Counted from the stretch's first letter, positions 15,944-24,996 are shown. The stretch is 64,000 nucleotides of DNA from Paracoccus denitrificans (GCA_005768755.1 VAFL01000001.1:124001-188000), one strand, 5' to 3'. The notes: generated by a model not told the origin, from the sequence alone. Numbers and translations are program-made.

Positions 15944-16747
15944 CTAGAACATCGCAGCCTGAACGGGGTCCTGAAGGCTGCGGCCGCCGTCAACGTTCAG
16001 GATCTGACCGGTCACAAACCCGGCCCCGTCGCCCGCCAGATACATCACGGCATCGGCCAGTTCTTCGGATTCCGCGATCCGGCCCATCGGCGTCCCTTTC
16101 AGGATACCGTCCCGCATGTTCGGATTTTCCTTCAGCATGCGCTTCATTTCCGTCGTCATGACAGAGCCGAACGCCACAGAGTTCACGCGTATCCTGTGCC
16201 TTGCCAGTGCCAGTGCCAGTGCTCGTGTCGCCTGGTCCTGTGCGGCAGATGCGATGGAATAGGCCAGAAGTTCGGCATGGGGACGTTGTGCGGCAAGCGT
16301 GGTCAGGTTGACGATGGCCCCAGCCGCACGACCATCATCGGAATCCTTGGCCTGCTGTATCATCCGCTTCGCGACGATTTTCGACATCATCAGCCCGGCC
16401 AAAAGGTTCTGCCTCAGCATCTCCTCCAGCCCGTTCTCGATCGATTCCAGCGGATCGCCCGGCTTCACCAGACGATGGGCGTTGACCAGAATATCGACGC
16501 GGTCAAAGGCGTCGATCGTTGCCGACAGCAGGTTGGCCATCGAAAGCCGCTGTGACATGTCTGCCGCAAAGCGGCGCGCGCGCTCCTCGTCGCCGAAGCG
16601 CGTCAATTCCTGATCCAGCGCGGCTTCGTCACAATCGGCCAACATCACATTGGCCCCATGCGCGTGCAACTGACGCGCAATGGCCAGCCCGATGCCGCGG
16701 CCTGCACCGGTCACGATGGCGGTTCTGCCTTCGACGGAATTGCTCAT
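15944..16747 (-). CDS. SDR family protein with altered catalytic motif
   Basis: The 267-residue classical-type SDR has an intact N-terminal nucleotide-binding loop TGAGRGIG (residues 13-20). The usual NNAG is NAHR (89-92), the catalytic Ser position is Thr150, and the YxxxK motif reads YSIAS, so Tyr163 is present but the lysine is replaced by Ser167. The C-terminus ends like standard SDRs (GFVTGQILNVDGG). Loss of the lysine argues against normal dehydrogenase activity or for a changed mechanism. It is co-transcribed with the RsmC-like gene (4-nt overlap). Its role is unclear. Confidence 0.82.
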   Translation of the reverse strand: MSNSVEGRTAIVTGAGRGIGLAIARQLHAHGANVMLADCDEAALDQELTRFGDEERARRFAADMSQRLSMANLLSATIDAFDRVDILVNAHRLVKPGDPLESIENGLEEMLRQNLLAGLMMSKIVAKRMIQQAKDSDDGRAAGAIVNLTTLAAQRPHAELLAYSIASAAQDQATRALALALARHRIRVNSVAFGSVMTTEMKRMLKENPNMRDGILKGTPMGRIAESEELADAVMYLAGDGAGFVTGQILNVDGGRSLQDPVQAAMF

Positions 16748-17739
16748 CTGCTTCTCCTTTGCTTCGCGCCAGCACCGGTCGCCGTCAGTATCTTGAAGCG
16801 ATTGTCGCCGCCGATTTCAGCAACATCGGCAAAATGCCGGGCAAGCTCTGCCTCATAGGGCAGGTGACGGTTGGCCACCATCCACAACCGGCCGGCGCCC
16901 GTCAGAAGCGAGGCCGCCGCACGGATGAAGGCAGCACCAAGCGCGGGCTCTGCGCTGCGTCCGGCGTGGAAGGGCGGGTTCATGATGACGCCATTGACAG
17001 GCTCGGGCAGCCTGAAGCTGCGGGCATCGGCCCAATGGAACTGCGCCCTTGCATCCGTCACGTTGGCGCGGGCACATTCCAGTGCCGCGTGATCCGCTTC
17101 GACCAGGTGCAGGACGCCGACGCCGGGATGGGCCAGGATCTGTGCTGACAACCAGCCCCAGCCGGCGCCCAGATCAACGATGCGTGACGGCAATTTGTCG
17201 GGCAGTGCCTTAGCCAGCATTGCCGATGCGGGATCAATAGCTTCGGCGGAAAAAACCCCTGCAAGCGTGGTGAACCCGGGTGCGGGGGTCAAATGGCGTG
17301 CGGCCCAGTCGCCTGGAACCGACCCTGGATCATCAATGCGCGCGATCTTGCCATGGGCCTTGGAATGCACCTCGGAAATGGCGCTGAACCCTTTGATCTC
17401 CTTCAGCATCGGCTCGATCCCGTCGGTCTTCTGACCGTCGACCCACAGCGCGCCGTCAGGCGACAGAATGCCCGCACCAAGCGCCACCCGCGCGCGCGCC
17501 GCATCGCGGGAACGCGGTAACGTGACCAGGACCGTATCAAAGGCGGGATGGTTTTCCGGTGACGTCGCGGTCTGAAATCCGCGCGCCTGCAAGGCATCGT
17601 GATGATGGGCCATGCCCTCGACGATCAGCGTGTGTTGCGGATCGAAGACCGACAGATCCTCGGACCCGTCTGCCCCCAATATCGCCAGCCGACCGACCGG
17701 CGGCTGGGGGAAGGCAAGCGCCAGACGTGCGTCACGCAT
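16744..17739 (-). CDS. Class I SAM-dependent methyltransferase, RsmC-like
   Basis: The 331-residue protein resembles 16S rRNA guanine-N2 methyltransferase RsmC: a degenerate N-terminal half (about residues 1-160) and a C-terminal Rossmann methyltransferase domain. SAM-binding motif I is IVDLGAGWGWLS (about residues 187-198), and the NPPFH motif (about 253-257) marks an N-methyltransferase acting on a base amino group. It overlaps the SDR gene by 4 nt and starts 3 bp after the clpS stop, so it is part of the clpS operon. Target G1207 of 16S rRNA is inferred from family only. Confidence 0.82.
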   Translation of the reverse strand: MRDARLALAFPQPPVGRLAILGADGSEDLSVFDPQHTLIVEGMAHHHDALQARGFQTATSPENHPAFDTVLVTLPRSRDAARARVALGAGILSPDGALWVDGQKTDGIEPMLKEIKGFSAISEVHSKAHGKIARIDDPGSVPGDWAARHLTPAPGFTTLAGVFSAEAIDPASAMLAKALPDKLPSRIVDLGAGWGWLSAQILAHPGVGVLHLVEADHAALECARANVTDARAQFHWADARSFRLPEPVNGVIMNPPFHAGRSAEPALGAAFIRAAASLLTGAGRLWMVANRHLPYEAELARHFADVAEIGGDNRFKILTATGAGAKQRRSR

Positions 17740-17742
17740 GGG

Positions 17743-18060
17743 TTATTCTTTTTCCATAGTGCATTGCAGCGGGTGCTGCTGGCGGCGCGCAAGCTCCATG
17801 ACCTGGGCGACCTTCGTCTCGGCTATCTCATGCGAAAACACGCCGACCACGGCGACACCCTTGCGGTGAACGGTCAGCATGATCTCGACAGCTTGTGCAT
17901 TCGTCATGGCAAACAGGCGCTGCAAGACGTGAACGACAAACTCCATCGGGGTGAAGTCGTCGTTCAGAAGCAGCACCTTGTACATCGGGGGACGCTGCGT
18001 CTTCGGCTGCGTCTTTGTAACGAGGTCCGTCTCCTCGCGGTGTCCGGGATCCTGAGGCAT
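17743..18060 (-). CDS. clpS: ATP-dependent Clp protease adaptor ClpS
   Basis: The 105-residue adaptor delivers N-degron substrates to ClpAP. It has a flexible N-terminus and the ClpS core YKVLLLNDDFTPMEFVV with the substrate-binding Asp-Asp pair, then MLTVHRKGVAVVGVF. I prefer ATG 18060 to a TTG two codons upstream. It is divergent from a D,D-carboxypeptidase gene across a 226 bp spacer, and followed by the rsmC-like and SDR genes on the same strand. Confidence 0.95.
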   Translation of the reverse strand: MPQDPGHREETDLVTKTQPKTQRPPMYKVLLLNDDFTPMEFVVHVLQRLFAMTNAQAVEIMLTVHRKGVAVVGVFSHEIAETKVAQVMELARRQQHPLQCTMEKE

Positions 18061-18286
18061 GGTCAAATATCGGGTGATTTTCGGTTGGGAACCATATAGG
18101 CAGTTTCTGCGGCAATAAAAGCCCGCTATCGGGCGCTGGACGGCGATTTCCGGCCCATGGTCACTGCAAATCGTGAAAATACGTCAAATGCAAGGTTTTC
18201 GCATCAAGTCCGCTGTGCTATTCTGAAAAAATTAACGACGGCCCTCTATAACAACACGGCCGCAGCAGGCAGAAGAGATCGAGACA

Positions 18287-19915
18287 GTGACCAGATTCCG
18301 CACGATGTTCCGCGCAGGACTGCTGACGCTTTTGGCGTTCCTGATTCCCCTTTCCGTTGAAGCCGCGCCCTTTGCGGCCTTTGTCATGGACGGCCGAACA
18401 GGCAAGCAGATCCATGCCCAGAACGCCGACACGCGACTGCACCCTGCATCTCTGACCAAGATGATGACGCTTTACATGGCGTTTACCGCGATCGAGCGGG
18501 GGCAGGTCCGGCTGGATACGAAATTCACAATATCGTCGAATGCTGCGGCAGAACCGCCATCGCGTCTTGGCCTGCGTGCCGGTCAGCAGATCGAGTTGCG
18601 CTATCTGATCCGCGCCGCCGCTGTGAAGTCGGCCAATGATGCGGCCACGGCAATCGGTGAAAACCTGGCCGGGTCAGAGGACCGCTTTGCCGCGCAAATG
18701 ACTTCGATGGCAAGGGCGCTTGGGATGAACAACACCCAGTTTCGCAATGCCAATGGACTGACCCAGTCGGGCCACTTTTCGACGGCGCGCGACATGAGCA
18801 CGCTTGGTCGGCGGCTGTTCTATGATTTCCCGCAATACTATTCGATCTTCTCGCGTCGCTCTGCTGATGCCGGAATTGCGACCGTCCGTTCGACCAATCG
18901 CACGTTCCTGGACAATTACGCAGGTGCTGACGGGATCAAAACCGGTTATACGCGTGCGGCCGGGTTCAACCTGACAGCCTCGGCGCAACGCGGATCGAAG
19001 CGGATCATCGCGACTGTTCTTGGCGGTACGTCGACCGCACAGCGCAACGCCACCATGGCGCAGCTTCTGGACATGGGCTTTGGCCGTGCGCCGACGCGTG
19101 TCAAGGAAATCAAGCCAGAGCCGCCGCAATACATCGTCGAACGGAAATCCAGTCGCAAGGTCGCGGCCGTGACGTCGACCGCGCCGGTCGCGCGTCCCGC
19201 GGGCGGTGCCGCTGCCGCTTCTGTCGCCGCCAGCAGTCTCAACAGCGCCATGAACGAGGCGATGGCGCAGGCGGCCGCCAATCCGCCGCCGCAGGCCGCG
19301 CGGCAATCCGGCGGCACGACCGTCCGTTTGGCAAGCAGCGCCAGACCGGTGGCAAGGCCGGGCGGCGGGGCGGAAGCAACGGCAGACGCACAGGCAGATA
19401 CGGATCAGGCTGTGAAGCTGGCAATGGCCGAAGGTGGTGGACAGGCGACGGGGCTGAGTGTGTCGGCCCGGCCAGTTGCGGCACCCCGTGAACGGGCTGC
19501 TGCGCCTGTTGCCGTGGCTGCCGCCAGCACCGCCAACGTAGCACCTTCGGCAGGTGATGCGGCGCTGGAGTCCTCGCCGAAGCCGCAGCCGCGTTCGGAA
19601 ACGATCGTCGTTGGCACCGGTACCGCTGACGGACCGGAGCGCAAACCGACCGAGCGGATTGCCCGTGCATCATCGTCTGGCGGGCAAAGCTGGGGCGTAT
19701 CGCTTGGCCGGTTCAAGACGCGCGATCAAGCGGATGAGCGACTGGTGCAGATTGCCATGCAGGAAAGTGCCCTGCTTGATGGTGCGCTGCGCCATGTCCG
19801 TGAGTCGTCAAAGGGATACGAGGCACAGTTGGTCGGGTTGTCGCAGACATCTGCGACACAGACCTGCGCACGCATCGCCGATCAGGGACTTCGCTGCGAC
19901 GTGACTGCGCCCTGA
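18287..19915 (+). CDS. D-alanyl-D-alanine carboxypeptidase with C-terminal SPOR domain
   Basis: The 542-residue low-molecular-mass PBP trims the terminal D-Ala of peptidoglycan peptides in the periplasm. A signal peptide (residues 1-26, SVEA/AP cleavage) precedes the peptidase S11 domain with SxxK (Ser55-Leu-Thr-Lys58), SxN (Ser115-Ala-Asn117) and KTG (218-220). A long Ala/Pro-rich low-complexity linker (about 285-465) leads to a SPOR domain (about 468-542, starting QSWGVSLGRFK), which binds denuded glycan at division sites. Start is GTG 18287, after an AGAAGAG site. A rho-independent terminator follows. The gene is divergent from clpS. Confidence 0.92.
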   Translation: MTRFRTMFRAGLLTLLAFLIPLSVEAAPFAAFVMDGRTGKQIHAQNADTRLHPASLTKMMTLYMAFTAIERGQVRLDTKFTISSNAAAEPPSRLGLRAGQQIELRYLIRAAAVKSANDAATAIGENLAGSEDRFAAQMTSMARALGMNNTQFRNANGLTQSGHFSTARDMSTLGRRLFYDFPQYYSIFSRRSADAGIATVRSTNRTFLDNYAGADGIKTGYTRAAGFNLTASAQRGSKRIIATVLGGTSTAQRNATMAQLLDMGFGRAPTRVKEIKPEPPQYIVERKSSRKVAAVTSTAPVARPAGGAAAASVAASSLNSAMNEAMAQAAANPPPQAARQSGGTTVRLASSARPVARPGGGAEATADAQADTDQAVKLAMAEGGGQATGLSVSARPVAAPRERAAAPVAVAAASTANVAPSAGDAALESSPKPQPRSETIVVGTGTADGPERKPTERIARASSSGGQSWGVSLGRFKTRDQADERLVQIAMQESALLDGALRHVRESSKGYEAQLVGLSQTSATQTCARIADQGLRCDVTAP

Positions 19916-19953
19916 TCGCAGTGCCGTCGCACAGCGGCGGCGAAGCACTGGAT

Positions 19954-19994
19954 AAAAGGCAGGGGCTGGCGGAAATTGCGCCGGTCCCTTTTTC
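19954..19994 (+). terminator. Rho-independent terminator after the D,D-carboxypeptidase gene
   Basis: A 10 bp imperfect stem (GGGGCTGGCG, 19962-19971 / CGCCGGTCCC, 19979-19988) with a GAAATT-G loop is flanked by AAAAGG and TTTTTC. It lies 39 bp after the stop codon, so it fits the upstream plus-strand gene. The remaining 180 bp to 20175 hold no feature I can name. Confidence 0.7.
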
Positions 19995-20175
19995 ATTTGG
20001 GAACCTGTTCCAAGGGGAACTTGCGCCGGAATAGCGCTGTTTCCGCACTCTCCTTGCTTTGTGCCAACTGTACGGCAACCGCGCTTTAGTCGCGCGGCCC
20101 AGGGGGCACGGTTTGTCCGAGTATCTGCTTCAGGTCGTATCGCGTGCCGTCTTTGTCCGAGGTATTGCGCAGCGT

Positions 20176-21168
20176 TTACAGAAAGCCCGGCAAGACCAGA
20201 TCCGGCGGGCGGTGGCCATCGGCGAAAGTCTGTATGTTGACGATGACCTTTTCCCCCATCTCGATCCGGCCTTCGACCGTTGCACTGCCCATATGCGGCA
20301 GCAGCACCACGTTCGGCAGGTCGCGCAGGCGCGGGTTGGCTTCGTGGCCGTGTTCATACACGTCCAGCCCCGCGCCCGCGATCTCACCCGCTCGAAGCAT
20401 TCGGGTCAGCGCGTTCTCGTCCACGACCTCTCCGCGCGATGTATTTATCAGAACGGCCGACGGCTTCAGCAGCTTCAGGCGCCGCGCTGAAAGCAGATGA
20501 AAGGTTGCGGGCGTGTGGGCGACATGAACGCTGACGACATCAACCCGCGCGAGCATCTGATCAAGGCTGTCCCACCAGACAGCGTTCAAATCGGCCTCGG
20601 TCTCCGGGTGCAGGCGCGTGCGGTTATGGTAATGGATCTCCATCCCGAACGCATTGGCGCGGCGGGCGACGGCGCGGCCGATCCGCCCCATGCCAACAAT
20701 GCCCAGCTTGCGCCCGCCGATCCGGCCACCAAGGAACGCGGTCGGCGACCAGCCCAGCCATTCGCCGCCCTGCATCACAGCCAGACCTTCGTTAAGCCGG
20801 CGCGTCACCGCGATGATAAGACCCATCGTCATGTCGGCCGTATCTTCGGTCAGAACACCGGGCGTGTTCGACACCAGCAAGCCTTTCTGGTGGGCAGTAC
20901 TCACGTCGATATGATCCACGCCGGCACCGTAATTGGCGATCAATCGCAACTGCGGACCTGCCTGCGACAGCAAGGCGGCGTCTATCCGATCTGACAGCGT
21001 GGACACCAGAACGTCGCAATCGCGCACCAATCCCTGCAGTTCCTCGTTGCTCAGCCGGTGGTCGTCGGGATTGAGCCGGACATCGAACAACGTCCGCATC
21101 CGTTCTTCGACCCTTTCGGGCAAGCGTCGCGTAACGGCCACACGTAAGCGGGAATTGGTGCTGTTCAT
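20176..21168 (-). CDS. D-2-hydroxyacid dehydrogenase (glyoxylate/hydroxypyruvate reductase-like)
   Basis: The 330-residue D-isomer-specific dehydrogenase has the NAD(P)-binding motif GIVGMGRIGRAVARRA (about residues 155-170) and the catalytic Arg in NTSRGEVVDE, Glu in GLDVYEHG and His in LLPHMGSA. The N-terminal segment LIANYGAGVDHID is typical of glyoxylate/hydroxypyruvate reductases. ATG 21168 is taken because the protein homology begins there; an extension to 21603 would be an antisense shadow of the neighbouring gene. It is divergent from the SH3 gene. Substrate choice among 2-ketoacids is not decided by these motifs. Confidence 0.9.
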   Translation of the reverse strand: MNSTNSRLRVAVTRRLPERVEERMRTLFDVRLNPDDHRLSNEELQGLVRDCDVLVSTLSDRIDAALLSQAGPQLRLIANYGAGVDHIDVSTAHQKGLLVSNTPGVLTEDTADMTMGLIIAVTRRLNEGLAVMQGGEWLGWSPTAFLGGRIGGRKLGIVGMGRIGRAVARRANAFGMEIHYHNRTRLHPETEADLNAVWWDSLDQMLARVDVVSVHVAHTPATFHLLSARRLKLLKPSAVLINTSRGEVVDENALTRMLRAGEIAGAGLDVYEHGHEANPRLRDLPNVVLLPHMGSATVEGRIEMGEKVIVNIQTFADGHRPPDLVLPGFL

Positions 21169-21338
21169 CCGATCCTGCCTTTCCTGCGACAACTGCATGG
21201 GGCAGACTGACCTGAATCGGGATGCAGGCACAAGTCCCGGCAAGCCGCGCGGCAAACGACGCGGTGACAGAGGCAGCGCGGCGCAGGCCGCGGAACGAAT
21301 TCGCGGCAATGACCGCTGGACTGGGGCAGGTAAGACAG

Positions 21339-22142
21339 ATGGGGCATATTTCGCCATCATTCCGTCGGGCATATCGCACGGCGAAACGGCAGAACTTCGG
21401 CCGCGCCGTATTGCGTGGCGGGTATGGCAACGGACCGCTTTCCGCGTGGCGATCGTTTGGGTGGCAGACCAAGGCTGTCCTTGGCGCGTCGGCGGCGGCA
21501 TTGCTGTTTTTCGTTCTCGCGCCAGCTGAAGCCGCCAGCAACGCAAATGCGGCCGCGCCTCAGCCCGAACAGGTGGCTGCGTCGTCAACCGCTGTCGCGG
21601 CACCCGCCGAAGTCACGCCTGCTGCAAAGCCCGCCGTGACCGAAGCGCCCCGGCCGCCCGCGCGCCCTGTTACGCTTGCCAGCGCAACGCCAACCGCGCC
21701 CGCGGCAGAGGTGATCCGCGGGCCGGTCACGCGCCTGCCGCTGCCGCGCTATGTTTCGCTGAAGGGCGAAGAAGGCAACGTCCGGCGCGGCCCGTCCCTG
21801 TCGCATCGCATTGACTGGGTCTTCCACCACTCCGGCATGCCGCTTCGCGTCGTGGGAGAGTTCGGCCATTGGCGACGGGTCGAAGATCGCGACGGTGCCG
21901 GCGGCTGGGTTCATTACCAGCTCTTGTCAGGCGTGCGTACTGCAATCATCGAGCAGGAAATGGTCGAACTGCGTTCGCGCCCCGATCTTAATGCCGGCGT
22001 GATCGCAATGGCGGAGGGCGGCGCCATCGTGAAGCTTGGCGAATGTGAACAGGATTGGTGCCGGGTGACCGGAGCAGGCGCAAAGGGCTGGCTGCCGAAG
22101 ACCGCGATCTGGGGTGTCGAGCCCGGCGAAACGCGGGATTGA
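21339..22142 (+). CDS. Membrane-anchored/exported SH3 domain protein
   Basis: The 267-residue protein (start ATG 21339 after a GGGGCAGG site; upstream ATGs at 21309 and 21222 are possible) has an N-terminal basic region, one hydrophobic segment (AVLGASAAALLFFVLAPAEAA), an Ala/Pro-rich linker and two bacterial SH3-like repeats in the last 140 residues: GEEGNVRRGPSLSHRID with WRRVEDRDGAGGWVHYQLL, then VELRSRPDLNAGVIA with GAKGWLPKTAIWG. Such domains bind peptidoglycan or proteins in the periplasm. It is followed by a strong terminator. Confidence 0.8.
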   Translation: MGHISPSFRRAYRTAKRQNFGRAVLRGGYGNGPLSAWRSFGWQTKAVLGASAAALLFFVLAPAEAASNANAAAPQPEQVAASSTAVAAPAEVTPAAKPAVTEAPRPPARPVTLASATPTAPAAEVIRGPVTRLPLPRYVSLKGEEGNVRRGPSLSHRIDWVFHHSGMPLRVVGEFGHWRRVEDRDGAGGWVHYQLLSGVRTAIIEQEMVELRSRPDLNAGVIAMAEGGAIVKLGECEQDWCRVTGAGAKGWLPKTAIWGVEPGETRD

Positions 22143-22162
22143 TCAACGCCGCCCTGACACTG

Positions 22163-22198
22163 AAGCGCTCCCGATCCGTTCGGGGGCGCTTGCGTTTT
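22163..22198 (+). terminator. Rho-independent terminator after the SH3 gene
   Basis: A 12 bp stem (AAGCGCTCCCGA / TCGGGGGCGCTT, one G-U pair) with loop TCCGT is followed by GCGTTTTG, 20 bp after the SH3 stop. It separates this gene from the tRNA. Confidence 0.75.
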
Positions 22199-22272
22199 GC
22201 GGTGGCACATGCCTGGTCCGGAAAATGTTGGCGAAGCTGCGACATGAGGGGCCAAAAATCCAAACTGACCTC

Positions 22273-22299
22273 TTGCGTGTCGCGCGGCCCTCGTCTAAA
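22273..22299 (+). promoter_or_regulatory. Possible tRNA-Thr promoter
   Basis: TTGCGT (22273-22278) and TCTAAA (22294-22299) lie 15 bp apart and end 27 bp before the tRNA. The spacing is short, so this is tentative. Confidence 0.3.
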
Positions 22300-22326
22300 C
22301 GGCGCGCACGGTCATTGACCGGCGAT

Positions 22327-22401
<75 letters not shown>

Positions 22402-22594
22402 TCATCCTGCAGATTTCCGGGCATTGACGCGCATATCCATCTGCACGGTCATCTTCCGTTTTGACGATATTCAGAGCCCTGCTGACGGTGCTGTCGACGC
22501 TTGTGGGTGGTTCCGGCCGCCTTTCTTTTGCTGGCGGCTGAACCTTTGTCAGATCGACGGGTTGGGTTGCCGGGACATCGGAAAGGACATCGTC

Positions 22595-23317
22595 ATGCAT
22601 CCACCTCGTCTGCCCGAATACGCGGCATTGTTTCTGGATTTTGACGGTGTTCTGGTGGATATCGCAGCCCGTCCCGACGCGACGGTCGTGCCGCCCGCAC
22701 TTCCCCGTCTGCTTGCCCGGCTGTACGATCGGCAGGGCGGCGCGGTGGCGCTGATTTCGGGGCGGTTTGTCGCGGATTTGCGCAAGTTTCTGCCCGATTT
22801 CCCGGGCCTGATTGCTGGCAGCCACGGGGCGGAACTGGCGCGCGGCGAGAATGTGACGACTGCCATCGGCGGCGATCTGGACGCCGCTGCGATGCATGAG
22901 GCGGCCTATCGACTGGCAGAAGGTCATGACGCCATCCTGATTGAGACAAAGCCGCTTGGCGTGGCAATGCATTTCCGCGCCGACCCGTCGCTGGAGGAGG
23001 TGGTCAAAGCATCCATGCAGCAACTGACAGAACTGTTTCCCGGAACAAAGCTGCAGCCAGCGAAAATGGCGATCGAGTTGCAGCCCGACGGGGTCGGCAA
23101 AGGCGGAGCGCTGGCGCTATTGATGGACGAACCACCGTTTACCGGGCGCGTGCCCGTTTATGCTGGCGACGATCTGACCGATGAGCCTGCCATGGCCGAG
23201 GCGCAGTCGCGCGGCGGATTTGCCATCAAGATCGGCGAGGGCGAATCGGTTGCTGACTACCGGTTGGCCGGGCCGGCCGAAATGGCTGCCTGGCTGGACA
23301 GTGCTTTTCAGCCATGA
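22595..23317 (+). CDS. otsB: Trehalose-6-phosphate phosphatase
   Basis: The 240-residue HAD-superfamily enzyme dephosphorylates trehalose-6-phosphate to trehalose. HAD motif I is DFDGVLVD (Asp15, Asp17), motif II contains ALISGR (about residue 50), and the late motif YAGDDLTDEPAM supplies metal-binding aspartates. Family features SHGAELA and KGGAL are present. ATG 22595 follows a GGAAAGGA site. It is 12 bp upstream of otsA, forming the osmoprotective trehalose operon in otsB-otsA order. Confidence 0.93.
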   Translation: MHPPRLPEYAALFLDFDGVLVDIAARPDATVVPPALPRLLARLYDRQGGAVALISGRFVADLRKFLPDFPGLIAGSHGAELARGENVTTAIGGDLDAAAMHEAAYRLAEGHDAILIETKPLGVAMHFRADPSLEEVVKASMQQLTELFPGTKLQPAKMAIELQPDGVGKGGALALLMDEPPFTGRVPVYAGDDLTDEPAMAEAQSRGGFAIKIGEGESVADYRLAGPAEMAAWLDSAFQP

Positions 23318-23329
23318 AAGGTTAGCCGC

Positions 23330-24673
23330 ATGCCTCGCCTCGTTGCCGTATCAAACCGTTTGCCGTTGGGGGAAAATCCTTCGGGCGGTCTGGTGGTGGC
23401 GCTGGAGGACGCGCTTTCGAATTCAGGCGGGCTGTGGATCGGCTTTTCGGGTGATCAGCCGGCCGAACCGGCAGATGAACTGACGTTTCACGACGGTGCC
23501 CGCTTCCAGCGCGCGTCGTTCGATCTGACCGCCAAGGATGTGGACAGCTATTATCTTGGCTATTCCAACTCTGTCCTTTGGCCGGCCTTTCACGGCCGCG
23601 CGGACCTGATCCAGATCGATCCCGAATATCTGGAAGGCTACCGCCGTGTAAACAACCGCATCGCGCGGCTGATCGCCCCGCACCTGCGGGACGATGACAG
23701 AATCTGGGTGCAGGATTATCAGTTGATACCGCTGGCCGCCGCCTTGCGCGAGCTGGGCGTGATGAACCGCATCGGGCTTTTCCTGCATATCCCTTTTCCG
23801 GCACCGGAAATCTGTGCCGCGCTGCCCAACCCTGCCGAGATGTTCGGCTGGCTGGCGCAGTATGACCTGATCGGATTTCAGGCAGAGCGGGATGTGACAA
23901 ATTTCAATGAAGCTGCCCGCCAATTGTCGAAAGCCGATGGCACGCCGGATGACAGGTCCCCGTCTGATGCGCGCAAGGCGAAGGTCGGTGCGTTTCCCAT
24001 CGGCATCGACGCCGCAGGCTTCATCGCCGACGCCCGCAATGCGCGCGAAGAAGATCGGATGCGCAGCCTGACCAATTCCAAGATGATGATCGGTGTCGAT
24101 CGACTGGACTATTCGAAGGGCATTCCGCAGCGGTTCCGCGCGTTCCAGCTGTTGCTGGAAAGCCATCCCGATCTGATCGAAAAGGTCATGTTGCTGCAGA
24201 TCGCGCCGCCGACGCGCGAGGCGGTCGATGCCTATCAGGATATACGCGAGGAAACCGAGCATCTGGCCGGGCGCATCAATGGCCAGTTTGCGACGGTGAA
24301 CTGGACGCCGATCCGCTTCATTCATCGTCCAATTCCCCGCCATGAACTCGCCGGGTTATATCGTCAGGCGCATGTCGGGCTGGTGACGCCGCTGGCCGAT
24401 GGGATGAACCTTGTGGCAAAGGAATATGTCGCAGCGCAGGATGTGTCCGATCCCGGTGTGCTGATCCTGTCGCGCTTCGCGGGTGCGGCCGAGACCATGC
24501 GAGACGCGCTGATCGTCAATCCCCACGATCCGTGGGAGATGGCGGCAGCGATGCGGCGCGCCATAGACATGACATCGAATGAGCGGCGTGCCAGGCATTC
24601 GGCGCTGTTGCGCGACGTCGTGGAAAATGACGTGGCGCACTGGTCGCACGCCTATCTGACAGCGCTTGGCTGA
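23330..24673 (+). CDS. otsA: Alpha,alpha-trehalose-phosphate synthase (UDP-forming)
   Basis: The 447-residue GT20 glycosyltransferase joins UDP-glucose and glucose-6-phosphate to form trehalose-6-phosphate. Diagnostic segments are SNRLPLGENPSGGLVVAL at the N-terminus, WVQDYQLIPL and FLHIPFPAPE (about residues 125-150), GVDRLDYSKGIPQR (about 255-268) and the nucleotide-sugar site PLADGMNLVAKEYVAAQ (about 350-366). The length is typical of bacterial OtsA. Together with otsB it makes trehalose, usually under osmotic or heat stress; no clear stress-sigma promoter is visible. Confidence 0.95.
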   Translation: MPRLVAVSNRLPLGENPSGGLVVALEDALSNSGGLWIGFSGDQPAEPADELTFHDGARFQRASFDLTAKDVDSYYLGYSNSVLWPAFHGRADLIQIDPEYLEGYRRVNNRIARLIAPHLRDDDRIWVQDYQLIPLAAALRELGVMNRIGLFLHIPFPAPEICAALPNPAEMFGWLAQYDLIGFQAERDVTNFNEAARQLSKADGTPDDRSPSDARKAKVGAFPIGIDAAGFIADARNAREEDRMRSLTNSKMMIGVDRLDYSKGIPQRFRAFQLLLESHPDLIEKVMLLQIAPPTREAVDAYQDIREETEHLAGRINGQFATVNWTPIRFIHRPIPRHELAGLYRQAHVGLVTPLADGMNLVAKEYVAAQDVSDPGVLILSRFAGAAETMRDALIVNPHDPWEMAAAMRRAIDMTSNERRARHSALLRDVVENDVAHWSHAYLTALG

Positions 24674-24714
24674 ACAGGCGTTCTGCCGCGTGTAACGTCA
24701 GAAAACGGGCCTGG

Positions 24715-24996
24715 TCATTGCCACTGTGTGATCAGCAAATCCTTGACGGATCGGTCAAAGCTGTTGCCTTGGGTCTCTGACGTCGTTTCTGCCAGATAAT
24801 CGTTGCGCTGCCGGACAAGGTCCGCCATCTCGACTTCCAGCACGCTTCGGGTCTGCATCTGCTGGCTGACATAGGCTTCGCGTTCGGGGCCGGTCATGGC
24901 GCGCAAGTTTTCGTCCAGATCTTCCTCGGGAACGGATTGCAGCGTCACCTCGTCATTTGCGGACGACAATAGCAAAGCGATGCTCAGACGGCGCAT
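24715..24996 (-). CDS. Small exported protein of unknown function
   Basis: The 93-residue product starts at ATG 24996, preceded by an ACGAGGAGCC ribosome site. A short hydrophobic N-terminus (MRRLSIALLLSSA) suggests a signal peptide or anchor. The rest is strongly acidic and helical (PEEDLDENLRAMTGPEREAY, then a coiled-coil-like segment). It has no domain I can name. The longer upstream extension of the frame reads as non-coding, so it is rejected. It stands alone between convergent otsA and the KamA-like gene. Confidence 0.55.
   Translation of the reverse strand: MRRLSIALLLSSANDEVTLQSVPEEDLDENLRAMTGPEREAYVSQQMQTRSVLEVEMADLVRQRNDYLAETTSETQGNSFDRSVKDLLITQWQ

Noticed and set aside
19995..20175. 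Small gene or ncRNA downstream of the D,D-carboxypeptidase terminator
   Set aside because: No coding frame with a plausible start and composition, and no clear promoter or structured motif beyond a short GTTCC/GGAAC pair.
21169..21338. N-terminal extension of the 2-hydroxyacid dehydrogenase up to 21603
   Set aside because: The extra sequence has no dehydrogenase similarity and is antisense to the SH3 protein gene.
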